51,538 nucleotides of DNA from a virus, in IMG/VR virus record IMGVR_UViG_3300048571_000060, positions 1 to 51,538 of that record; one strand, 5' to 3'. The translations under genes were made by a program, and so were the position numbers. Below are positions 15,748 through 24,972 of this stretch, one piece after another (positions within the stretch are counted from its first letter, which is position 1; the number at the start of each line of letters is the position of its first letter). The notes under the pieces are model-generated. The model did not search any database. It was not told the origin of the DNA and saw only the letters and a list, made by a program, of their open reading frames with translations.

Positions 15748-17274
15748 ATGACTGCAATCTCAACAGCCATTGGTTTAGAACGGAAATCAAGAGTTTCCGG
15801 CTATAAAATCAAGAAAGGCTTTTTCGACAATGCAACTCCAAACCTTAGACAAGTTATTGCGATTTTTGGAGAAGCGAACACGGCTAATCAGGCGACGCTT
15901 GATTTAGACAAATATGAAGCCACATCAGAACAAGAAGTGGCTGAAAGATATGGTTACGGTTCTCCGCTTCATCAAATGATGAGGATTTTAAGACCTAGAA
16001 CCAGTGACGGTATTGGTGGAATTCCAACTATTATTTTTCCTCAGGCAGTTGAGGTTGGCGCTACTGCTACGACACACACTTGGACGGTAACAGGAAACGC
16101 AACGAAAAACGCGACTCATACCGTAGTGATTGCCGGAAGAAGAAGTCTTGATTTTCAAAATTATTCGTATAACGTTGTTATTGGCGATACAGCTATTGAA
16201 ATTGCCACAAAAATGGCTGACGCTGTTAATGGTGTTTTATCAAGCCCTGTTACTGCTGACGCAGACGACGAAGCTGTTGATTTAGTAACAAAATGGAAAG
16301 GATTGACATCAGCCAATTTGGTAACAAGAATTGATAATGGCGGAGTTGATGCTGGAATCACATACGTTCAATCAGCAACTGTTGATGGTGCTGGAACTGT
16401 TGATTTATCAGGTGCTTTGGCTCAATTTGGTGACGATTGGAATACTATTGTTATAAATCCTTATGGTGACAACGAAACTATTTTAGCCACTCTTGAAGCG
16501 TTTAACGGATTTCCGTTCGATGAAAATCCAACAGGACGATATGAAGGAAGAATTTTCAAACCGTTTGTTGCTTTGTTTGGTAGCACATTGGATGATAAAG
16601 ATGATTTAGCTGCTATCACAGACGACGAAGCAAGAATCAATGAAGTAACCAATGTATTATGTTCAGCACCAAAATCTGAAGGTTTTCCGGCAGAAGCGGC
16701 GGCCAATGTTGCTTACTTGTTGGCGAGAACAGCACAAGACACGCCTGAGTTAGATGTTTGTGGTAAATCTTACCCAGATATGCCTATTCCTGATGATAGA
16801 CTAATTGGTGACATGGCCAACTACAATAACAGAGACTTACTTGTTAAGAAAGGATGTTCAACAGTTTCGCTTGAAAATGGTAGATATTTAATTCAAGATT
16901 TGGTAACCACTTATCATCCTGAAGGCGAGATGCCATTGCAATATGCTTATCCAAGAAACTTGATGATTGATTGGAACATCAAAGATGGCTATATCATTCT
17001 TGAAAAACAGAATGTCAGAGACCACGTTTTAGTTGCTGACGGACAAGTTACTGATGTAGCCAAAAGCGTTAAGCCAAAACAATGGAAAGCAGTTTTATAT
17101 GATTATTTTGAAGACTTGGGCGTTAGAGCTTTAATCAAAGATCCAGACTTTTCAAAAGGAAGTTTGACCGTTCAAGTAAGTCAAGATAATCCAGACAGAT
17201 TTGAAACGTTTTTCAGATACAGAAGAACAGGAGTTGCGAGAATTCAATCAACAGACGCTGAAGCTGGTTTTTAA
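15748..17274 (+). CDS. contractile tail sheath protein
   Basis: 508 aa. The order (connector, terminator, sheath, tube, frameshifted chaperone, tape measure) is that of myoviruses. The N-terminal GLERKSRVSGYKIKKGFF, a central inserted beta domain (about 100-220, Ala/Thr/Val-rich) and a C-terminal domain ending in RYRRTGVARIQSTDAEAGF match the Mu gpL/DUF2586-like sheath layout. It surrounds the tube and contracts on infection. It is the clearest evidence for a contractile tail. Confidence 0.85.
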   Translation: MTAISTAIGLERKSRVSGYKIKKGFFDNATPNLRQVIAIFGEANTANQATLDLDKYEATSEQEVAERYGYGSPLHQMMRILRPRTSDGIGGIPTIIFPQAVEVGATATTHTWTVTGNATKNATHTVVIAGRRSLDFQNYSYNVVIGDTAIEIATKMADAVNGVLSSPVTADADDEAVDLVTKWKGLTSANLVTRIDNGGVDAGITYVQSATVDGAGTVDLSGALAQFGDDWNTIVINPYGDNETILATLEAFNGFPFDENPTGRYEGRIFKPFVALFGSTLDDKDDLAAITDDEARINEVTNVLCSAPKSEGFPAEAAANVAYLLARTAQDTPELDVCGKSYPDMPIPDDRLIGDMANYNNRDLLVKKGCSTVSLENGRYLIQDLVTTYHPEGEMPLQYAYPRNLMIDWNIKDGYIILEKQNVRDHVLVADGQVTDVAKSVKPKQWKAVLYDYFEDLGVRALIKDPDFSKGSLTVQVSQDNPDRFETFFRYRRTGVARIQSTDAEAGF

Positions 17275-17278
17275 TTAT

Positions 17279-17286
17279 TAACTTTG
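17279..17286 (+). promoter_or_regulatory. candidate -7 box before the tail tube gene
   Basis: TAACTTTG fits TAnnTTTG, 15 nt before the ATG at 17302. The -33 position holds GCTG, only a partial match. With the terminator at 17722 it would make a separate tube mRNA. Confidence 0.4.
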
Positions 17287-17301
17287 TAAAAAATAAACAT
17301 T

Positions 17302-17712
17302 ATGGCAAAATATTCAGGTGGTGATTTGATTGAAATAACTTGCAATCACCCAACTTTAGGAAGTTTCAAATTCGCAACTAAATCAAATGAAAGTTATACG
17401 CTTGACCCAGGCGGGAATCGTTCAAACGACGACGCGAATGGTGTTACAGGTGATGGAACTTTTATTGACCAAGTAAATAGAGTTCGTTGGGGATTTGAAG
17501 GTCCTTTAATGGCTGACTTTACTTCAGGAAATGAAATGGACAATCTTCCAAAATTGGCCGCGAGTGCTGAATTGGGAACTTGGACATTCACACATATCAC
17601 AGGCGTGGTTTGGAGAGGTCGAGGAAAGTTTGTTGGAGATATCCAAATTGACACAAACACGGCACAACTAACAGCGAAGTTGGCAGGTGGCGGAATTCTT
17701 GAAAAATTATAG
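17302..17712 (+). CDS. tail tube protein, 136 aa
   Basis: Follows the sheath gene. A compact beta-rich protein with LDPGGNRSNDDANGVTGDG (near residues 34-52), TFTHITGVVWRGRGKFVGDIQIDTNTAQLTAKLAGGG at the end, resembling the beta-sandwich tube proteins that include a mobile loop. It lines the tail channel. The gene is bracketed by a candidate promoter and a strong UUCG hairpin, consistent with high expression. Confidence 0.8.
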   Translation: MAKYSGGDLIEITCNHPTLGSFKFATKSNESYTLDPGGNRSNDDANGVTGDGTFIDQVNRVRWGFEGPLMADFTSGNEMDNLPKLAASAELGTWTFTHITGVVWRGRGKFVGDIQIDTNTAQLTAKLAGGGILEKL

Positions 17713-17721
17713 TATTTAATC

Positions 17722-17745
17722 AGCGGGACTTCGGTCCCGCTTTAA
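17722..17745 (+). terminator. UUCG-capped terminator after tail tube gene
   Basis: AGCGGGAC (17722-17729), TTCG loop, GTCCCGCT (17734-17741), then TTAAC. A very stable tetraloop hairpin with a weak T tract. Confidence 0.8.
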
Positions 17746-17766
17746 CATTTTAAAATTAGAGCAGAA

Positions 17767-18204
17767 ATGAAAACAGAAAACAAAGTATCAAGAGAGGTTG
17801 CAATTCAAGAAGTAACAGTCTTTTTGAAAAAATACAAATCAAAAGAGTTTAGCAGAGGAAAATTGACTGATGATGTGATTGAAGAAGATTACATTGATGT
17901 TATTGAAGCCATCGAAGAAGGCTTACTTGTTTTTGACGATAAAGGAAAACCAAAGTACACGTTAAGAAATCCACTTTATGCGACAGCAGAAGACAAGAGT
18001 TTAACTGTTACAGAAGTCACTTTTAGAGCCCGAATCAAGGAATCTGATAAAAATATGTTAATGGATAACCTAGACATCAAGAAACAGATGGGAACCTACA
18101 CGTTAAAATACATATCATTTATCACCCAATTAAGCATGACTGAAGTCAAAGAGCTTGAAAAGGATGATTTTGAAGTACTTAATCAAATCTGCTCGGTTTT
18201 TTAG
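17767..18204 (+). CDS. tail assembly chaperone, zero-frame product, 145 aa
   Basis: An alpha-helical acidic protein between tube and tape measure, the G/GT position. It ends CSVF-stop at TAG 18202-18204, and the last codons lie in GGTTTTTTAG, a slippery run. A -1 slip on TTTTTT reads through into the 56-codon extension described below. Chaperones of this type coat the tape measure during tail assembly, with the two products made in a fixed ratio. Confidence 0.85.
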   Translation: MKTENKVSREVAIQEVTVFLKKYKSKEFSRGKLTDDVIEEDYIDVIEAIEEGLLVFDDKGKPKYTLRNPLYATAEDKSLTVTEVTFRARIKESDKNMLMDNLDIKKQMGTYTLKYISFITQLSMTEVKELEKDDFEVLNQICSVF

Positions 18205-18371
18205 GTCGGTGGTCACTCGGTACTCATGACGCTGAAATCAAAAGCATCGTCAATGAGTACCATTGGTCACCAGAAATTATAGGAAATTTGTACTGCGATG
18301 ATTTAGATTATGAAGGATTGCTTTTTTGGTACAAAAACCTAGAAGAATTACACTCAAAAATACCCAAATAA
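18201..18371 (+). CDS. -1 frameshift extension of the tail chaperone
   Basis: After a slip on the T run (18197-18202) the -1 frame reads LGRWSLGTHDAEIKSIVNEY and continues through HWSPEIIGNLYCDDLDYEG to an end at TAA 18369-18371, adding 56 residues and no start codon of its own. The W...WSPE...LY.DD.DY..L.FWY pattern is typical of the T part of GT chaperones. The joint product would be about 200 aa. The stop is 11 bp before the tape measure ATG. Confidence 0.82.
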   Translation, partial: LGRWSLGTHDAEIKSIVNEYHWSPEIIGNLYCDDLDYEGLLFWYKNLEELHSKIPK

Positions 18372-18382
18372 CAAAATAATAA

Positions 18383-20296
18383 ATGCCGGCATCAATTAAA
18401 ATACCAACTATATTTACAGCAGTAGACAAGTTTTCAGACATTGTTTCGAGAATGTCGAAAAATGTTAAAAAATTTGGTTCAGACGGCATTGGTGCGGTAA
18501 AAAGATTTGATAATACTATCACTTCTTCATTCAAAAGATTAAGCAATTTAAGTCAATTGGCATTGGGTCTTGGATTTGGCGCGATATTTATGTCCGCCAT
18601 TAACAACAATATAGCCTACGAGGACAGCCTCGCTTCAGTCGCCGCAGTGACTGGCGCCACCGGAAAAGATTTGGCCTTTTTAGAACAGCAGGCCATGAAA
18701 ACGGCTAAATCTCAAAAAATGCTTGGTGCTGATGTATTTAAAGCCTATGAATTAATTGCAAGTGCGAAGCCTGAATTATTAACCAATACAAAACTACTTG
18801 ACGAAGTTACCAACGCCGCTGTTACATTATCAAAAGCGGCAAGGATGGAACTTGGTCCAGCGTCAGACTCATTAACAACTTCATTAAATCAATTTGGACT
18901 TGGTGGTGAGAAAGCATTATCGGTGATTGATAACTTGGCGGCTGGTACCGTCTATGGTGCATCAAGCATTGTTCAAACATCAGATGCCTTGTCTAAATTT
19001 GGTACTATTGCCGCGGCCACAGGTACGAAAATAGATGAATCAATTGCTTTGATACAGTTAGTGTCGCCGTTTGAAAAAGGTGCTGAAGCTGGAACAAAAT
19101 TAAGAAACGTTTTATCAAATATGGCATCAGCCAAAATACTACCTCCTGACGCCATTAAAGCGATGGAAAAATATGGAGTTAGAACTTCAATCTTAACAAG
19201 CAAAACAGCAACTTTAGATGAAAAGTTGAAAGAAATGTCTAAAATTGGAAAAGACACTACGGCAGTGATTCAAGTTTTTGGAAAAGAAAATGCTGGTTTG
19301 GCTCAAGGACTTTTAAATAATGCTGACAAGTTTGATGAAATGCTTATAAACGTTAACAAATCAGGAGCCGCGATGGATATGGCTAAAACAAATACCAATA
19401 CATTTAAATTCGCACTTGACAGCATTAAAACTTCGTTTTTAAACACAACAACTGCAACTCAAAGCAACAACGCGACTCTAGATATGTTTAAATCACTTCT
19501 GTTTTCGGTTGGAGATAATATGGATACGATTGTCACCGTAGTTTTAAGCCTTGTCGCGGCGTATGTCTTGATGAAAGCAATTATTATCACGACAACCGCA
19601 TTGACTTGGGCTTATAATGTGGCTTTAGGGGTTTCAACAGCAGTGACGAACACAAATAATATGGCTTTGATTGGTAATGTGACGGCTCAAAATGCTTACA
19701 AAGTTGCTATGGCAATCAGCACCGCTGTTACTTGGTTAGCCACTTCAGCTTTTGGAGCTCTTGCAATCGCTATTTGGTCTGGTTTATGGCCTGTATTGGC
19801 AATCATAGCCGCAGTCGTGGCAATTGTCGCAATCTTCTTATATTGGGATGAAATTTGTGCTTGGTTTGGAGCACAATGGTCTAAATTTACTGGCTGGATT
19901 AGTGAGCTTTGGGGTAAAATTGTATCATTCTTTCAAGAATTTGATCTTAAATCATTTTTTATCGGTATTGGACAAGCCATAATAGAATGGATATTATTTC
20001 CTTTAAAAATGGTTCTTCGATTGGTTGCTTTGATACCTGGAAAAGTTGGAAAAGCGGCTCAGAGTGGTTTAGATAAATTAAACGAGATGACTGACTTGGA
20101 AGCAATGGTTGGTGATAAAAAAGCAGAAGTCCTACCAAGTACTGGTCAAGCAGGAAGCGAAGCGGTAATTAATTCAAAAACCCAAAACAATGTAGCTATA
20201 TCAATAAAAGATAAAGGTAAAAACGTTGAAAGCGTTGACCAAAAAGGTCAAAATAATATTCCTATATTTATGTCAAACACTCAAAACGCTTTTTAA
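18383..20296 (+). CDS. tape measure protein
   Basis: 637 aa, sets tail length; at about 1.5 angstrom per residue this implies a tail near 95 nm. N-terminus with a helical scaffold-binding part, then the TP901-type segment (INNNIAYEDSLASVAAVTGA, near residues 72-91) and LGADVFKAYELIASAKPELL. Hydrophobic segments at about 376-400 and 455-492 would enter the membrane during DNA injection. The last 70 nt overlap a spurious upstream ATG of the next gene. Confidence 0.9.
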   Translation: MPASIKIPTIFTAVDKFSDIVSRMSKNVKKFGSDGIGAVKRFDNTITSSFKRLSNLSQLALGLGFGAIFMSAINNNIAYEDSLASVAAVTGATGKDLAFLEQQAMKTAKSQKMLGADVFKAYELIASAKPELLTNTKLLDEVTNAAVTLSKAARMELGPASDSLTTSLNQFGLGGEKALSVIDNLAAGTVYGASSIVQTSDALSKFGTIAAATGTKIDESIALIQLVSPFEKGAEAGTKLRNVLSNMASAKILPPDAIKAMEKYGVRTSILTSKTATLDEKLKEMSKIGKDTTAVIQVFGKENAGLAQGLLNNADKFDEMLINVNKSGAAMDMAKTNTNTFKFALDSIKTSFLNTTTATQSNNATLDMFKSLLFSVGDNMDTIVTVVLSLVAAYVLMKAIIITTTALTWAYNVALGVSTAVTNTNNMALIGNVTAQNAYKVAMAISTAVTWLATSAFGALAIAIWSGLWPVLAIIAAVVAIVAIFLYWDEICAWFGAQWSKFTGWISELWGKIVSFFQEFDLKSFFIGIGQAIIEWILFPLKMVLRLVALIPGKVGKAAQSGLDKLNEMTDLEAMVGDKKAEVLPSTGQAGSEAVINSKTQNNVAISIKDKGKNVESVDQKGQNNIPIFMSNTQNAF

Positions 20297-20297
20297 A

Positions 20298-20795
20298 ATG
20301 GCAATCACTAAAGACCTACATATTTACGAAAGTGGTAATGGCGGAGAAATGCTGTTATTGAACGGTGATTTAACAATGGCTGAAACTCTTTATCAAACCA
20401 TATACATTGCTTTATTTGGCGGAAATGTTGAACAATCTACATTGGGTAATGAAAATGAAAATGATGAAATAGTTAGTGTTGAGCGATTTGACTATTGGGC
20501 CAACGCTTTACTTTGGAAAGATTCAAAATCAAAACAATTTAATTCTGAAACCGAAAAAACGTTGCGAAACGTAACAACCAACAGTCTTGGAAGATTAAAG
20601 GTTAAAAGTGCCGTTGATAATGATTTGGTTTTCTTAAAAAAAATCGTCAACTTCGAATCTAATGTATTAATTTTAGGAGTTGATAAAATAAAAATTCAAA
20701 TTATAATTAACGAAATACAAAATCAATCTAACAGGATTTTTCAGTTTGTTTGGGATAACGCAAAACAGGAATTGATTTTAGACAAAACTATATAA
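20298..20795 (+). CDS. baseplate wedge protein, Mu gp46-like
   Basis: The ATG at 20298, directly after the tape measure stop, is preferred over the ATG at 20226 inside the tape measure gene. 165 aa. ISMDDLHIYESGNGGEML-type opening, ETLYQTIYIALFGGNVE, then DYWANALLW resembles GP46-family small baseplate proteins that lie before baseplate J. Overlap-free; next gene begins 1 bp later. Confidence 0.75.
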   Translation: MAITKDLHIYESGNGGEMLLLNGDLTMAETLYQTIYIALFGGNVEQSTLGNENENDEIVSVERFDYWANALLWKDSKSKQFNSETEKTLRNVTTNSLGRLKVKSAVDNDLVFLKKIVNFESNVLILGVDKIKIQIIINEIQNQSNRIFQFVWDNAKQELILDKTI

Positions 20796-20796
20796 A

Positions 20797-21972
20797 ATGG
20801 CTTACATACCAACTATTCTTGAAATATATCAAAACATTGCAAATGATTTGAAGAACAAATTGAATTTATCTGACGATGAGTTGAAAAAGGTTCTAGATGC
20901 TTTTGCGGCCGTCATAGCGGCTCAAGTAAAATTAAATTATTTGTTTTTAGCTGATATTCAAAACAATGTTTTTCCTGATACTGCTGATTCTGAATTAAAT
21001 GGTGGAACATTAAATCGCCACGGTCTAATACAGTTAAACAGATTGCAACTACCAGCAACAAATGGCGTTTTCACAATTAAAGTGAATTCAGTCGTTGGTA
21101 GTGTATTAAGAGCTGGTTTAACATTTAAGTCAAATGACGACAGTTTAAATCCTGGTAAAATATATATATTAGATGTTGAGCAAATTACAGCCAATGCAGA
21201 ACAGGAAATTGATGTTAGGTCTATTGATGGCGGAGTTGATTATGCTTTAAGAATTGGTGACGTCTTAACAATAACTGAACCAGTGATAGGTGTTGAGCAA
21301 ACTGTTGAAGTAACTACAATCGTTGAACAACCGTTAGCGGCTGAAAGCGAAGATGTTTACAGACAACGAATAATTGACAGTATTCAGCTTGAACCACAAG
21401 GCGGAGCAAAAACAGATTATAGACTTTGGGCTTCAGACGCTCAAGGTGTTAGAAATGTTTATCCGTATGTAAAAGATTTTGAAGCTGGAACGGTGCAGGT
21501 TTTTGTTGAAGCAACTGAAATAGACAGTACTGATGAACACGGAACACCAACGCCTGAAATTTTGCAAGAAGTTGAAGATGTTATTCGTTTTGACCCAGAT
21601 GAAACCAAACCAACATACGAAAGAGGTCGTTTGCCAATTCAAGCAGGATTGGAAGTTTTACCAATTGCCACAAATCCGGTTGATGTTACAATTACAGGGC
21701 TTGAAACTGATACAGTTGATATTCGTAATGCAATAGAATCTAATTTGAAAGAATATTTACTTCAAATTAGACCATTTGTAGCTGGTGGGGATTTGGCTCG
21801 AAACAAAAGTGACATCTTGTATTCTGCCAGACTTCAAGCAGTTGTTACAGACGTGATTTCATCATCGAACTTTTTTGTCGATTTTTCTATGCAGGTAAAT
21901 GGTAATGATTTGTCAAGTTATTTGTTTTCTAAAGAAAATATTCCATATTTAAGAAATTTAGTATTTAATTAG
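20797..21972 (+). CDS. baseplate wedge protein J-like (Mu gp47)
   Basis: 391 aa. Typical features: ADIQNNVFPDTADSELNGGTLNR (near 48-70) with the DTA..LD..A..-like start region, AESEDVYRQRIIDSIQ (residues 177-192), GGAKTDYRLWASDAQGVRNVYPYV-like segment, and EILQEVEDVIRFDPDE before a C-terminal beta domain. Forms the inner baseplate with gp46 and gp48 proteins. Confidence 0.9.
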   Translation: MAYIPTILEIYQNIANDLKNKLNLSDDELKKVLDAFAAVIAAQVKLNYLFLADIQNNVFPDTADSELNGGTLNRHGLIQLNRLQLPATNGVFTIKVNSVVGSVLRAGLTFKSNDDSLNPGKIYILDVEQITANAEQEIDVRSIDGGVDYALRIGDVLTITEPVIGVEQTVEVTTIVEQPLAAESEDVYRQRIIDSIQLEPQGGAKTDYRLWASDAQGVRNVYPYVKDFEAGTVQVFVEATEIDSTDEHGTPTPEILQEVEDVIRFDPDETKPTYERGRLPIQAGLEVLPIATNPVDVTITGLETDTVDIRNAIESNLKEYLLQIRPFVAGGDLARNKSDILYSARLQAVVTDVISSSNFFVDFSMQVNGNDLSSYLFSKENIPYLRNLVFN

Positions 21973-21973
21973 T

Positions 21974-22738
21974 ATGAGCGAAAAGACAGTACATAGTTTA
22001 GGAACGCCACACGGATTGAACACTCCGCACAAAAACCCATACGAAGTAAATCTTGATTTACAGAATTTGGGTATTTTGTCAAGTCAATTGTATCCAACGG
22101 GTAGAGCTTGGTATGGTCCTGAAAATGGAATTTTTGAAAACTTACACGCGGCAATTAATCTGTCTTTTGCCAGGTTAATTAAAGATTCTAGACTGTTTTT
22201 AGATTCTTTGTTTCCTGATAACCCAAATTTTACGTCAGCAGATGCAACTCTTTGGGAATATAGACTTGGGTTAATTACAAATGAAAGCCTCGATTTAGAA
22301 TTACGAAAATCAGCAATCAGAAGAAAACTTGGCCATCCAAACAATGTTAAAGCCAGACAAAGTGCTTTATTTATCGAACATCAGTTACAGTTAGCAGGTT
22401 TTGACGTTTACATTCATGAAAACACACAACCATATCAAACGCCTGGTGATATTATAGCTATTTCGTTGAATAGCGTTCAGCATGGCGAACCAACACAACA
22501 CGGAAGCGGAACACAACACGGAAGTGATGGGTATTCGGTTATTGCAAATAGTATAAGGGAAATTGAATCTTACGCTGTTGGCTCAGCAGATAATCTTTGG
22601 GCAACATTCTTTATCGGAGGACAGGTTTTAGGCGATATGGCGACAGTTCCTTACAACAGATTAAAAGAATTCAAGGAATTAGTAATTAAACTGAAGCCAG
22701 CTCACTTGGTGGCTTTTACATTTATAAATTATGTATAA
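21974..22738 (+). CDS. baseplate protein, Mu gp48-like (DUF2313)
   Basis: 254 aa. QLYPTGRAWYGPENGIFENLHAA-type opening (near residues 37-59), DATLWEYRLGL, RKSAIRRKLGH, and a C-terminal YNRLKEFKELVIKLKPAH are marks of the YmfQ/gp48 family, which links the baseplate to tail fibres. It carries an unusual HGEPTQHGSGTQHGSDGY insert, a His/Gly-rich loop near residues 171-188. TAATG overlap with the next gene. Confidence 0.88.
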   Translation: MSEKTVHSLGTPHGLNTPHKNPYEVNLDLQNLGILSSQLYPTGRAWYGPENGIFENLHAAINLSFARLIKDSRLFLDSLFPDNPNFTSADATLWEYRLGLITNESLDLELRKSAIRRKLGHPNNVKARQSALFIEHQLQLAGFDVYIHENTQPYQTPGDIIAISLNSVQHGEPTQHGSGTQHGSDGYSVIANSIREIESYAVGSADNLWATFFIGGQVLGDMATVPYNRLKEFKELVIKLKPAHLVAFTFINYV

Positions 22739-23793
22739 TGAGAAATAAAGGAACTTTAGTAAACATTGACAATTCAGATTTAGCCAAATATCCAGCTGGT
22801 AGAATCAAAAATCAAACCGGAGCCGGTGATGGAACTCCTGTAAATGAAGAGGTTTACGGTGATTTGCACGAGGCAAAAGACAAATTAATGCGTTTATATG
22901 GAATTGCTTATAATGGATTGCCTGATAATGAGACGAATGGATATCAATTAATTGACGCCTTGATTGCTTTGGCATCAAAAAATGATTTTATTGTAGGTCT
23001 TGGCGTCACCGGAGTTGTTTTGAACGTTGCTCTGAAACTTGGAAAACTAAAAGATAACGAAGCATTCATTTTAAAAGCAGGAGTTGATTTTGATGAATTA
23101 AATGTAACAATCAAAGGTTCTGATAACGTGACAAAACCAGTCACTGTTTTGGGTGAATTTAAAGTTGATGAATATGTAAGAATGATAAGTACTCCTGGCT
23201 CAATAGTCTTAATTAGAATGGTTGACTCGTTTAATCTTGATTTGATGGTTAATGAATTAGCTTACTTAAAAGCGGCCTCGATTCCTGAAGACATTGCCGG
23301 AGTGCTACTAACCAAAGCCTGTACACCTGGTTCAGCTTTGGCGGCCTTTGTGAATAGAGTAATTGGTGATGATTCAGATGATTTTTTAGCGACAGCAATT
23401 AGAAACGGATTGTATCCAAAAGAGCATTGGACAATTGTCAATGCCATTGGGGCAAATAAAGTTAGAAATATAGGAACTTTATCAAGTTGGAATGTTGAAG
23501 TTCCAATAGTTGGAGCTACTTTTCCGGTCACTGGCGATATCGCATCAGCAACCGTAACAGTAAAAAGTGACAATACGAACGTCATTAGAGTTGTGGTTAA
23601 CAACACGATGACTGATTTAGCTTATTATGTTAGAACTTTTATTGAAGGAAATAGTGGTGACATAAGAAATGATAACTCAGTTGGTTCATTAATCTTTAAA
23701 CCAATTAATGAAACGACATTTGACATTACTATGAGAGAATTTACAAGTCAGACGCAAAGTTTAAAAATCCATTTTGAAGTGGTTAAAATATAA
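22738..23793 (+). CDS. tail fibre/receptor-binding protein 1
   Basis: 351 aa. Residues about 18-78 (AKYPAGRIKNQTGAGDGTP ... EVYGDLHEAKDKLMRL ... ETNGYQLIDAL) form a domain shared with the next protein, probably the baseplate attachment. The C-terminal half is beta-rich with Asn/Val/Thr content as in adhesins. The position after gp48 fits a fibre. No enzymatic motif seen. Confidence 0.75.
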   Translation: MRNKGTLVNIDNSDLAKYPAGRIKNQTGAGDGTPVNEEVYGDLHEAKDKLMRLYGIAYNGLPDNETNGYQLIDALIALASKNDFIVGLGVTGVVLNVALKLGKLKDNEAFILKAGVDFDELNVTIKGSDNVTKPVTVLGEFKVDEYVRMISTPGSIVLIRMVDSFNLDLMVNELAYLKAASIPEDIAGVLLTKACTPGSALAAFVNRVIGDDSDDFLATAIRNGLYPKEHWTIVNAIGANKVRNIGTLSSWNVEVPIVGATFPVTGDIASATVTVKSDNTNVIRVVVNNTMTDLAYYVRTFIEGNSGDIRNDNSVGSLIFKPINETTFDITMREFTSQTQSLKIHFEVVKI

Positions 23794-23799
23794 AAAGAA

Positions 23800-24972
23800 A
23801 TGAGAACAATTAAAGGACAAGGGTTTCCACAAGACGGTGATGACGTAAAATTTCCTGATGGACAAATTAGAAATGAAACAGTATCTGAATCAGGCACTCC
23901 GGTTGTTAGAGAATTGTATGGCGATATTGTCACAAATGTCTACAAAATTTTGCGTGATGCCGGAATTGAAGCTAACGAATTAGAGGATAGCGAAACGGCT
24001 GGATATCAACTTCTTGAGGCATTGAAAAAATTTGCCAATTCATTAAATGATATCAGACAGATTTTAACCGTAGATGATTTAGACATCACAGCAGTCTTTA
24101 ATTTTGATTCATTGCCTGATAATTACGTTTTTATAGGACAAATCACTGAAGATATTTTGGCTGGAGAAAACTATACGATAAAGGGTGCTGGTGATGATGA
24201 ATTTCCTTTAACATCTTCAGTCACTATTTTAGCGTCAAGCCTTGTTTTGGTGACTTTAAATGAAGATGGCTGTAGTATTACTCAATTAAACCAAGTTTCG
24301 ACGTTGGCTGACAAATATATCGCCATACCATTTGGAACGCCATTAAGTTTTAATGACTCAAAAAATTTATTATATTATTCAGACGGCGTTTTGTTCAATG
24401 ATAGTCCAATGTCATGGTTGATTGAAAACAGGATTCAAACCTTTGCAGGTACAACAGATGTTAAAATCTGCGATGTTATTTTTCACAAAAAACATCTAAT
24501 TTGCTTAACGAAAAACATAGATACTGAAGCATATCAAATCTATGCTTTTCATCAAGATGATTTTAATACCGTTGTAGGTACTCCAGACATTTTAATAACC
24601 AATGCTGGTGATAATGTACCATATATGTATTGTGATGGTCAATTTGTTTATTTTTCAAATTCAACTGATGAAGTGAATGATACTGAAGAAGATTGGTTTT
24701 TTGCAAAATTCTTATTTGACCCAGACAATTTTGAATTAAACTATTCAGGAAATTTTCAAATAGAAAATGGATTTGTAAAAACCACAAATGTATTTATCAC
24801 AGATGAAAAATTATTTACATTTATTTTAGGAGTTTTAACTCGATTTGAGTTTGGTGGTCTTTTGGCTAATGATAATTTAGGTTTTTTCAACACCATTAAC
24901 GGTGTTGTCTTTAAACTTAATGGCTCGACGTATTATAGTAATGGTGAAATTGGTGCGAAATGGCAATATTAA
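23800..24972 (+). CDS. tail fibre/receptor-binding protein 2
   Basis: 390 aa. The N-terminal domain is paralogous to that of the preceding gene (VKFPDGQIRNETVSESGTP ... ELYGDIVTNVYKILRD ... ETAGYQLLEAL), whereas the rest is unrelated, with repeated aromatic strands (FFAKFLFDPDNFELNYSGNF) like a beta-propeller or carbohydrate-binding head. Suggests two adhesins on one attachment module. Overlaps the next gene by 13 nt. Confidence 0.75.
   Translation: MRTIKGQGFPQDGDDVKFPDGQIRNETVSESGTPVVRELYGDIVTNVYKILRDAGIEANELEDSETAGYQLLEALKKFANSLNDIRQILTVDDLDITAVFNFDSLPDNYVFIGQITEDILAGENYTIKGAGDDEFPLTSSVTILASSLVLVTLNEDGCSITQLNQVSTLADKYIAIPFGTPLSFNDSKNLLYYSDGVLFNDSPMSWLIENRIQTFAGTTDVKICDVIFHKKHLICLTKNIDTEAYQIYAFHQDDFNTVVGTPDILITNAGDNVPYMYCDGQFVYFSNSTDEVNDTEEDWFFAKFLFDPDNFELNYSGNFQIENGFVKTTNVFITDEKLFTFILGVLTRFEFGGLLANDNLGFFNTINGVVFKLNGSTYYSNGEIGAKWQY

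Noticed and set aside
20226-20297. Upstream start of the gp46-like gene within the tape measure gene
   Set aside because: The ATG at 20298 follows the tape measure stop directly and gives the usual protein start; the extension looks like a frame shadow.
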